From Blautia sp. (GTDB lineage: Bacteria; Bacillota; Clostridia; Lachnospirales; Lachnospiraceae): 11,887 nt of DNA. Under the pieces are notes generated by a model. It had not been told where the DNA came from and ran no database searches. It worked only from the letters and a program-made list of their open reading frames with translations. The DNA lies in the NCBI GenBank assembly GCA_030841965.1, contig JAUUSJ010000133.1, positions 1 through 11,887 on the forward strand, given 5' to 3'. Below, one piece after another: positions 7,080 to 11,887 of this stretch. A program made the position numbers and the translations under genes. Every line of letters starts with the position of its first letter. Positions within the stretch are counted from its first letter, which is position 1.

Positions 7080-7108
7080 TTGCTCATAAAACTTCATTAT
7101 GCTATACT
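7080..7108 (+). promoter_or_regulatory. Promoter of the small hydrophobic peptide gene
   Basis: TTGCTC (7080-7085), a 17-bp spacer and TATACT (7103-7108) would start transcription near 7115, giving a leader of about 57 bases before the peptide ATG. The -35 box is weak. The region between here and the antiporter promoter is AT-rich with a repeated CTTTATCATGCT (7001 and 7063) and no other feature. Confidence 0.5.
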
Positions 7109-7171
7109 TTTCATAGGAAAATCAGAAAGGCGTGCAGTCATCCGTTCTATTTCGTGGAAAGGATGAGGCTT

Positions 7172-7249
7172 ATGACTACATACGAAGAGTTAAGCTTAAT
7201 TGTTAGCGTAGCTTTGCTCATTGTAGCAATTTTGAATTGTAAAAAATAA
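7172..7249 (+). CDS. Small hydrophobic peptide, putative holin-like (Fst/TxpA-type) type I toxin
   Basis: The 25-residue product is MTTYEELSLIVSVALLIVAI followed by LNCKK. It has a short polar start, one membrane-spanning hydrophobic run (about 8-21) and a basic end. This matches the pattern of the putative holin-like toxin family of Firmicutes, whose members begin M(S/T)xYEAL and act on the membrane. The ATG at 7172 is placed 8 bases after AAAGGA (7158-7163); an in-frame ATG at 7163 lies inside that site and is unlikely. Downstream come a bidirectional hairpin terminator and a convergent promoter, the arrangement of type I loci with an antisense RNA antitoxin. The assignment rests on sequence pattern and layout; toxicity is not shown. 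Confidence 0.75.
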   Translation: MTTYEELSLIVSVALLIVAILNCKK

Positions 7250-7288
7250 GCAAGCCGCCTTGTCTCTTGGCAGGAGTAGGCAGCTTGC
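7250..7288. terminator. Bidirectional hairpin at the toxin stop codon
   Basis: GCAAGC pairs with GCTTGC, with a further GCCT/AGGC inside, directly after the toxin stop. The minus-strand side has the better T run (TTATTTTTT), the plus side only ATTTTATAA. It could end both the toxin mRNA and the antisense RNA. Confidence 0.65.
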
Positions 7289-7352
7289 ATTTTATAACTG
7301 TTGACTTAATACCAGGGTCGATAGGCTTCATCTATCTTCTGGCTTTCCTTTA

Positions 7353-7389
7353 ACCGTCACTATCCACTACATAGTGGCGGTCATTTTTA
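7353..7389 (+). terminator. Second terminator downstream of the toxin
   Basis: ACCGTCACTA (7353-7362) pairs with TAGTGGCGGT (7372-7381), with one G-T wobble, and CATTTTTAT follows. It would catch plus-strand read-through past the first hairpin. The same bases form the 5' hairpin of the predicted antisense RNA. Confidence 0.7.
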
Positions 7390-7445
7390 TATTGTCACTA
7401 TATCACATCAAGCCAAGCATTGCAAGAGTCAAATTAGTGTCACGA

Positions 7446-7793
7446 TAGCGTAAAATTCTTGTAAGTAAAAAAAGTGGAGAACTTATATTAAAACTATGTA
7501 GCACTTATACTTATAAAAAAAGAATTTTATAGTGTTTTGCCAATACACAGCGAAGAGAGACCAAAGATATATTCTCCAAAAACGATAGAGAGTGGAGCGG
7601 TTTTTCGATATACTTAGCTTTGCCGCTGGAGCACTGTTTGAGCAGCGTAGCTGCGAGTTTGCGGGAGGCGGCAAAAATCAGCGTATGTCGAAAAACCGTG
7701 GGAACGAACGTGTTTTTGGAGAATATATCTTTGGCCTCTCTTCGCGTCTACTTCCAGAACACCAATTACCCAACTAACAAAAATTTTACACTA
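7446..7793 (+). mobile_element. MITE-like element with structured core, copy 4 (complete)
   Basis: The ends are GCGTAAAATTCTTGTAAGT (from 7448) and, inverted, GTGTAAAATTTTTGTTAGT (to 7791), matching at 16 of 19 positions, with TA on both outer sides (7446-7447, 7792-7793). The core runs from about 7534 to 7750. P1 starts GCGAAGAGAG and is nearly perfect, with one mismatch over about 34 bp. P2 pairs 7597-7613 with 7683-7699, P3 is TTTGCCGCT with AGGCGGCAAA, and P4 is GCAGC-GTA-GCTGC at 7642-7654. Outside the TA the sequence no longer resembles that around copy 3, as expected at insertion borders. It encodes no protein. It lies between the antisense RNA promoter and the dehydratase operon promoter. 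Confidence 0.88.
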
Positions 7794-7796
7794 TCG

Positions 7797-7825
7797 TTGA
7801 TTTTCTCTTCTCTCTCCTTTATAAT
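7797..7825 (+). promoter_or_regulatory. Promoter of the dehydratase operon
   Basis: TTGATT (7797-7802), a 17-bp spacer and TATAAT (7820-7825) place the start near 7832. The -35 box begins only three bases beyond the terminal TA of repeat copy 4. Confidence 0.75.
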
Positions 7826-7841
7826 AAAAAAAGATGTTGTT

Positions 7842-7898
7842 GGGGTCAAAAATCCTCTCACAAGCAAGCTTATGTCAGATTTTCGACCTTTTGACCCC
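7842..7898 (+). promoter_or_regulatory. Leader hairpin of the dehydratase operon
   Basis: GGGGTCAAAA (7842-7851) and TTTTGACCCC (7889-7898) form a perfect 10-bp stem with a 37-base loop in the transcribed leader of about 120 bases. No T run follows, so it is not a plain terminator. I see no T-box or leucine-rich leader peptide. The same stem sequence occurs before the permease at 3997-4020. Confidence 0.55.
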
Positions 7899-7950
7899 AG
7901 TATCAAAAGATATGCTTATACATAATTTTAAGTTTAAAGGAGGAATTTTC

Positions 7951-8424
7951 ATGGGAAAAATTTTCAGATTTCATACTGATGTAGATACCGACCAGATTAT
8001 CGCTTCCCAGTATCTTTTATTTCCTACCATTGAGGAAATGAAAAAATATACCTTTGAGTCTCTAGACCCTGATTTTTCAAAGAAAGTACAGCCTGGAGAC
8101 TTTGTTGTCGCATGTGAAAACTTTGGATGTGGCTCCTCAAGAGAGCAGGCTCCAAGTGTCCTAAAGGCTCTCGGCGTGAAGGCAGTTATCGCTAAATCTT
8201 TCGCCAGAATCTTTTATCGAAATGCAATCAATATCGGACTCCCTGTTATTATATGCAAGGATTTATATGATAATGTAAAAGACCAAGACGAGATGGAACT
8301 TCTCCTCGAGGAAGGCATTATTAAGGCAAATGGTCAGACATTTACCTGTACAAAGCTTCCTGCGAAGATGCAAAGTATCTTAGACGAGGGCGGTCTTATC
8401 GCTTCACTAAATAAGGAGGTGTAA
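7951..8424 (+). CDS. Aconitase-type dehydratase small subunit (isopropylmalate dehydratase family), pair 1
   Basis: This small (swivel-domain) subunit of a two-subunit hydro-lyase isomerises a malate-type acid through dehydration and rehydration. The 157 residues contain DVDTDQIIASQYL (10-22) and ENFGCGSSREQAP (56-68), then AKSFARIFYRNAINIGLP (81-98). Typical LeuD proteins read GCGSSREHAP; here the His is Gln, and the recognition loop after IIxxxYL reads LF without the Arg found in homoaconitase-type enzymes. The substrate is therefore uncertain: isopropylmalate, citramalate or a relative. A longer frame opens upstream, but AAAGGAGG at 7936-7943 fixes the start at 7951. First gene of four; its stop is 3 bases before the next ATG. 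Confidence 0.88.
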   Translation: MGKIFRFHTDVDTDQIIASQYLLFPTIEEMKKYTFESLDPDFSKKVQPGDFVVACENFGCGSSREQAPSVLKALGVKAVIAKSFARIFYRNAINIGLPVIICKDLYDNVKDQDEMELLLEEGIIKANGQTFTCTKLPAKMQSILDEGGLIASLNKEV

Positions 8425-8427
8425 AGT

Positions 8428-9678
8428 ATGGGAATGACAATTGCAGAAAAGATTATCGCACTCGCTGCCGGAGTAAAAAGCTGTAAGGCTGGAGATATCC
8501 AGACAGTGGAATTGGATAAATTAATGAGTAATGACGGAACAACCCATCTCACAATCGATATGTATAATACCCAATTAAAGAATCCTCATATCGCTGATGT
8601 GAGTAAGCTTATCTGGATTGTGGACCATAATATTCCATCGGATAGCCCAAAGACAGCGGCCTCTCAAAAGAAAATGCGTGATTTTGCGAGAGAAAACGGC
8701 ATTCAGTTCTATGAGGGCGAGGGTGTCTGTCACCAGATTATGATGGAAAATCATGTTCGTCCCGGAGAATTAATTTTTGGCGCTGACAGTCATACCTGTG
8801 CCTACGGTGCACTCGGTGCATTCGGAACTGGAGTTGGATGTACGGATTATCTGTATGCGATGGTAACTGGAACTTCCTGGCTTTTGGTTCCTGAGACAAT
8901 TCGCTTTAACTTAAAGGGAAAACTGAAAGAGGGCGTCTATGCGCGTGACTTAATTCTCTCCATTATCGGAAAGATTGGCGCAAACGGAGCAAACTATAAG
9001 GCGATGGAATTTGGTGGAGAGGGACTTGCTTCTCTGTCGATGAGCGACCGTATCTCCATCTGTAATCTCTGCGTGGAGGCTGGCGCTAAGACAGCTCTTA
9101 TGGAAGTGGACGATGTCGCAATGAATTACTTAAAGGAACATGGCAGAGAGCCAAAGGCAGTCTTCACAAGCGATGCGGACGCCAATTTCTCAGAAACTTA
9201 TGATATCGACTTAAGCGAGATTCAACCGATTGTCGCAAAACCTCATTTTGTGGACAATGTCGTCCCTGCAAAGGAAAGCCTCGGAGTAAAGATTAATGAG
9301 GCATTTTTAGGTTCCTGTAATAACGGACGTTTGGAGGATTTAAGAGTTGGAGCCTCTATTATCAAAGGAAAGAAAGTAAGCCCAGAAGTTCGCTTTCTTG
9401 TCGTTCCTGCAAGCCGCACGATTTATCAAGAGGCCATGAAAGAAGGGCTTTTAGATATCTTCATGGAAGCTGGTGCGATTGTAATGAATCCAAACTGCAG
9501 CGTATGCTGGGGAAGCTGCCAGGGTGTTATCGGTGAGGGAGAAGTTCTCATCAGTACAGGTACTCGAAACTTCAAAGGACGTGCTGGACACCGCGATTCC
9601 TTCGTATACTTGGCAAGTGCAGCTACCGTCACCGCATCTGCTATCAAAGGTGAAATTGCCACTGCAGATATGGTTTAA
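8428..9678 (+). CDS. Aconitase-type dehydratase large subunit (isopropylmalate dehydratase family), pair 1
   Basis: This is the 4Fe-4S catalytic subunit that partners the small subunit just upstream. The 416-residue length is normal for the family. Seen: CHQIM with H102, GADSHTCAYGALGAFGTGVG (118-137), and the three cluster cysteines C297 (in GSCNNGR), C357 and C360 (in NPNCSVCWGSC). The contexts are unusual: GSCNNGR where relatives have GSCTNGR, and an extra nearby cysteine at 364. The N-terminus (MTIAEKIIALAAG) is normal. AAGGAGG (8413-8419) lies within the end of the upstream gene, so translation is probably coupled. No leuA or leuB is in the window, so the pathway is open: leucine, isoleucine via citramalate, or a catabolic methylmalate-type route. 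Confidence 0.88.
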   Translation: MGMTIAEKIIALAAGVKSCKAGDIQTVELDKLMSNDGTTHLTIDMYNTQLKNPHIADVSKLIWIVDHNIPSDSPKTAASQKKMRDFARENGIQFYEGEGVCHQIMMENHVRPGELIFGADSHTCAYGALGAFGTGVGCTDYLYAMVTGTSWLLVPETIRFNLKGKLKEGVYARDLILSIIGKIGANGANYKAMEFGGEGLASLSMSDRISICNLCVEAGAKTALMEVDDVAMNYLKEHGREPKAVFTSDADANFSETYDIDLSEIQPIVAKPHFVDNVVPAKESLGVKINEAFLGSCNNGRLEDLRVGASIIKGKKVSPEVRFLVVPASRTIYQEAMKEGLLDIFMEAGAIVMNPNCSVCWGSCQGVIGEGEVLISTGTRNFKGRAGHRDSFVYLASAATVTASAIKGEIATADMV

Positions 9679-9705
9679 ATAACATAAATAATAAGGAGAA
9701 TGAAA

Positions 9706-10200
9706 ATGAGTGAAATATATACTGGAAAAGTCTGGGTACTCGGGGATGATATCGACACAGATATTATTATTCCAACAGAGTATCTCGCTCTAAAAACAGT
9801 TGAGGATATGAAGCCATTTGCTTTTAGCCCTCTTCGCCCTGAATTAGCAGGGTTGATTCAGCCAGGTGATATTATCGTTGCCGGCAAGAATTTTGGATGC
9901 GGCTCTTCAAGAGAACAAGCTCCAGAAGTTATCAAGGCACTCGGAATCAAATGCATTATCGCCAAATCCTTTGCCCGCATTTTTTATCGAAATTCCATCA
10001 ATAACGGACTTCTCCTGATTGAAAATGCAAATCTCTATGACGATATCAAAGAGGGAGATAGCATCAAAGTAAAACTTGGCTCCTGCGTGGAGTATAACGG
10101 ACAATCCTATCCTATCTCCTCTTTGCCTGAAAACCTACTAGAAATCATCAATGCCGGCGGTCTTGTAAAGGCAATGAGAAAACGTAACGGCTTAGATTAG
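9706..10200 (+). CDS. leuD: Isopropylmalate dehydratase small subunit (LeuD-like), pair 2
   Basis: This is the second small subunit of the operon, 164 residues. Landmarks are VWVLGDDIDTDIIIPTEYL (9-27), KNFGCGSSREQAP (61-73) and AKSFARIFYRNSINNGLLLI (86-105). Over the 52 residues from GD(I/F) to the end of that block, 39 are identical to pair 1 by hand count, so the two are clear paralogues. It too has Gln where LeuD usually has His in SSREHAP, and YLAL without Arg in the recognition loop. An ATG at 9700 is only one base from AAGGAG (9693-9698); the ATG at 9706 has normal spacing and is preferred. Twenty-seven bases separate it from the gene upstream. The symbol follows family resemblance; the substrate is unproven. 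Confidence 0.85.
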   Translation: MSEIYTGKVWVLGDDIDTDIIIPTEYLALKTVEDMKPFAFSPLRPELAGLIQPGDIIVAGKNFGCGSSREQAPEVIKALGIKCIIAKSFARIFYRNSINNGLLLIENANLYDDIKEGDSIKVKLGSCVEYNGQSYPISSLPENLLEIINAGGLVKAMRKRNGLD

Positions 10201-10210
10201 GAGGAATACT

Positions 10211-11458
10211 ATGGGAGCAACAATCATTGAAAAAATTATAAGACATAATACTGGAATAGAAAACGCAAAGGCTGGCGACATCGTAACTGTCAATGTCGAC
10301 CGCGTCATGATTCACGATATTTTTATTCCATTTGTGGCAGATAAGTTTGAGGAAATGGGATTTACCAAGCTTTGGAATCCAGATAAGGTTGTCTTGATTT
10401 ATGACCATTTAGTGCCAGCTAGCCAGCTAGATGATGCGAGACATTTTCAGATTGGAGATGCATTTGTAAGAAAATACGGCATGAAAAATATTCACCGCTC
10501 CGATGGAATCTGCCATCAGCTTATGACAGAGGCTGGATATGTAAAACCGGGAAATGTCGTATTTGGCACAGATAGCCATACGACGACTTATGGCTGTGTC
10601 GGTGCGTTTTCTTCTGGAATTGGATATACAGAGATGGCTAGTATTTTGGGAACTGGAGAGCTTTGGATGAAGATTCCAGAGACGATTAAAGTGACAATTA
10701 ACGGTACACTTCCTGCAAATGTGACTTCAAAGGATATTATTCTTCGTCTCATCGGAGACCTCGGTGCGGACGGAGCGACTTATAAATCTCTCGAGTTTAC
10801 TGGCTCTACAATTGAGAATATGTCGGTGGCAAGTCGTATGACGATGTCGAATATGGCGATTGAGGCTGGGGCAAAATGCGGTTTATTCTCTCCTGATGAG
10901 AAGACGGCAAAATACTGTGAGATTGAGCTCGATGAATTCCAAAAGAGCTTAGTCGGAGATGAGGATGCGGTGTATTGCAGAGAGATTACTTATAATGCGG
11001 AGGATTTTGAACCTGTCTTGGCTTGTCCATCTCAGGTGGATAATATTAAACCTGTGAGCGAGCTTGAAGGGACGAAGATTGACCAGGTATTTATCGGGTC
11101 TTGTACGAATGGAAGACTTGAGGATTTACAAAGAGCGGCCTCTATTTTGAAAGGGAAAAAGGTGGCTCCGTTTGTGAAGCTTATTGTGACACCTGCGAGC
11201 CGTAAGATTTATCGCCAGGCTTTGGAGGATGGAACGCTTGAGATTTTATCCGAGGCTGGTGCGATTATTACGCATCCTGGATGTGGACTTTGCTGTGGAC
11301 GTACAGGTGGAATTCTCTCTGATGGGGAGAGAGTGGTTGCGACGAATAATCGAAACTTTTTAGGACGTATGGGAACTTCTAAGGTGCAGATTTACCTTGC
11401 ATCTCCAGCTACAGCGGCGGCTACGGCGGTTGCGGGGGAGATTGTGGCAGCGAAGTAG
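10211..11458 (+). CDS. leuC: Isopropylmalate dehydratase large subunit (LeuC-like), pair 2
   Basis: This is the 4Fe-4S catalytic subunit of the second enzyme, 415 residues. Motifs are closer to the family norm than in pair 1: GICHQLMTEAGYVKPG (99-114), FGTDSHTTTYG (118-128), C298 in GSCTNGR, and C358 and C361 in HPGCGLCCG. AGGAGG (10199-10204) overlaps the stop codon of the small subunit, so synthesis of the two subunits is probably coupled. The 3' third uses more G-ending and GCG/ACG codons than the genes before it, a mild change seen by eye only. The gene ends the operon. No T-tailed terminator follows; the strong hairpin of repeat copy 5 begins about 80 bp later. Assignment to leucine synthesis is by family only. 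Confidence 0.88.
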   Translation: MGATIIEKIIRHNTGIENAKAGDIVTVNVDRVMIHDIFIPFVADKFEEMGFTKLWNPDKVVLIYDHLVPASQLDDARHFQIGDAFVRKYGMKNIHRSDGICHQLMTEAGYVKPGNVVFGTDSHTTTYGCVGAFSSGIGYTEMASILGTGELWMKIPETIKVTINGTLPANVTSKDIILRLIGDLGADGATYKSLEFTGSTIENMSVASRMTMSNMAIEAGAKCGLFSPDEKTAKYCEIELDEFQKSLVGDEDAVYCREITYNAEDFEPVLACPSQVDNIKPVSELEGTKIDQVFIGSCTNGRLEDLQRAASILKGKKVAPFVKLIVTPASRKIYRQALEDGTLEILSEAGAIITHPGCGLCCGRTGGILSDGERVVATNNRNFLGRMGTSKVQIYLASPATAAATAVAGEIVAAK

Positions 11459-11491
11459 ATAGCAGATGTTATGTCGATAAACAGATAGGTA

Positions 11492-11540
11492 TGTGGGGAT
11501 AGATGGTTTTGTGGGGATAGACGGTTTTGTGGGGATAGAC
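11492..11540. repeat. 18-bp direct repeat, about 2.7 copies
   Basis: TGTGGGGATAGAYGGTTT occurs at 11492-11509 and 11510-11527, and its first 13 bases again at 11528-11540, where it merges with the GATAGACGCGAAGAGAG border of repeat copy 5. It looks like slippage or local duplication of the element border. Confidence 0.85.
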
Positions 11541-11755
11541 GCGAAGAGAGGAGACAGGTATCTACCCCTCAAACACGTTCGTTCCCACGATTTTTCGACA
11601 TGCGCTGATTTATGACGCTTCCCGCAAACTCGCGCCTACGGCACTCAAACAGTGCTCCAGCGTCAAAGCTAAGCATATCGAAAAATCGCTCCACTCTCTA
11701 TCGTTTGCTGGGCAGATACCTGTCTCCTCTCTTCGCTGTGTATTGGCGAAACTTC
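11535..11755 (-). repeat. Structured repeat, copy 5
   Basis: Inverted relative to copies 1, 2 and 4. On the minus strand it runs from TTTCGCCAATACACAGCGAA to TCTCTTCGCGTCT. P1 is long with a few inner mismatches. P2 reads GCGATTTTTCGATATGC with GCATGTCGAAAAATCGT, an A-T to G-C switch near its top relative to other copies. P3 is TTTGACGCT with AGCGTCATAA, a C-G to A-T switch. P4 is GTGCC-GTA-GGCGC with one G-U pair. Those changes keep the pairing. No terminal inverted repeats like copies 3 and 4 are seen; both sides have become tandem repeats. Confidence 0.87.
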
Positions 11756-11887
11756 TGTTGCTGTTTGGAGGATATATATTGTATCTTACCTTTGCTGTGT
11801 ACTGGTGAAACTTCTGTTGCTGTTTGGAAAATATATACCGCATCTTACCTCTACTGTGTACTGGTGAAACTTCTGTTGCTGTTTGGA
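11736..11887. repeat. 59-bp tandem repeat array at window end
   Basis: CTGTGTAYTGG recurs at 11736, 11795 and 11854, a constant 59-bp period. Each unit continues GYGAAACTTCTGTTGCTG and then TTTGGA, an AT-rich stretch (ATATATA) and ATCTTACCT. The first unit starts inside the border of repeat copy 5 (complement of CAATACACAG), so the array seems to have grown from the element's outer sequence. The third unit is cut by the window edge, so the copy number is unknown. Confidence 0.88.

Larger units (their letters stand above)
7241..7390 (-). ncRNA. Putative antisense antitoxin RNA
   Basis: A minus-strand promoter, TTGCAA at 7420-7425, a 17-bp spacer and TATAGT (complement of 7397-7402), would start an RNA near 7390. 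That RNA would pass through the hairpin at 7353-7381 and end at the stem 7250-7288, followed by TTATTTTTT. It would be about 150 bases long and complementary to the 3' part of the toxin mRNA, as in Fst/par and TxpA/RatA systems. The start and end are predictions. Confidence 0.5.

Noticed and set aside
6728..7171. Long plus-strand frame (173 codons) ending in the small peptide
   Set aside because: It runs antisense through the riboswitch and the antiporter promoter and has low-complexity composition. The real gene is the last 25 codons.
7834..7950. N-terminal extension of the first dehydratase small subunit by 39 codons
   Set aside because: The extension covers the leader hairpin and has no ribosome binding site, while AAAGGAGG lies seven bases before the ATG at 7951, where family similarity begins.
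7797..7950. T-box or leucine attenuator before the dehydratase operon
   Set aside because: No T-box consensus, no leucine-rich leader peptide and no terminator/antiterminator pair could be seen.
11736..11887. CRISPR array
   Set aside because: The 59-bp units are tandem and alike over most of their length, with no unique spacers between constant repeats and no cas genes nearby.

Overview
This AT-rich window has short intergenic spacers, strong AGGAGG-type ribosome binding sites and sigma-70-like promoters with 17-bp spacers. Together with the protein families present, this suggests a Clostridia genome (Bacillota), most likely a gut Lachnospiraceae; that placement is inference from sequence style, not a search. 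No rRNA, tRNA or CRISPR array was seen.

Layout. (1) 1-1446: a structured repeat (copy 1, cut by the window edge), then a Fic-family AMP-transferase with a C-terminal DNA-binding domain, behind a promoter studded with four TCGTCCA half-sites that look like its own operator. (2) 1542-2418: repeat copy 2, a Nudix hydrolase, and a bidirectional terminator. (3) 2510-5246, minus strand: a polar amino acid ABC transporter (binding protein, permease, ATPase). The binding protein has its two halves in swapped order and appears to be a natural circular permutant. (4) 5266-5645: repeat copy 3, a complete element with terminal inverted repeats and flanking TA. (5) 5655-6949, minus strand: a CaCA-family cation antiporter controlled by what looks like a yybP-ykoY manganese riboswitch with a terminator expression platform. 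(6) 7080-7425: a 25-residue hydrophobic peptide with a convergent antisense RNA, resembling a holin-like/Fst-type type I toxin-antitoxin locus. (7) 7446-7793: repeat copy 4, complete. (8) 7797-11458: a four-gene operon of aconitase/isopropylmalate-dehydratase type, ordered small-large-small-large, i.e. two diverged paralogous enzymes. (9) 11492-11887: an 18-bp direct repeat, repeat copy 5, and a 59-bp tandem array running off the window end.

The most striking feature is the repeat family. Five copies lie in 11.9 kb, in both orientations and always between genes. Each folds into the same four nested helices (P1-P4). Paired bases change together between copies, and the G-U wobbles fit only one strand, so selection has acted on an RNA (or single-stranded DNA) fold rather than a protein. 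Copies 3 and 4 also carry about 19-bp terminal inverted repeats and flanking TA, as expected of a non-autonomous transposon mobilised by an IS630/Tc1-mariner-type transposase. I read the family as a miniature mobile element carrying a structured RNA. Whether it is already catalogued cannot be decided without a covariance-model search.

The genes look like independent accessory and housekeeping modules separated by these elements, not one pathway. Only the ABC transporter and the dehydratase cluster are clear operons.
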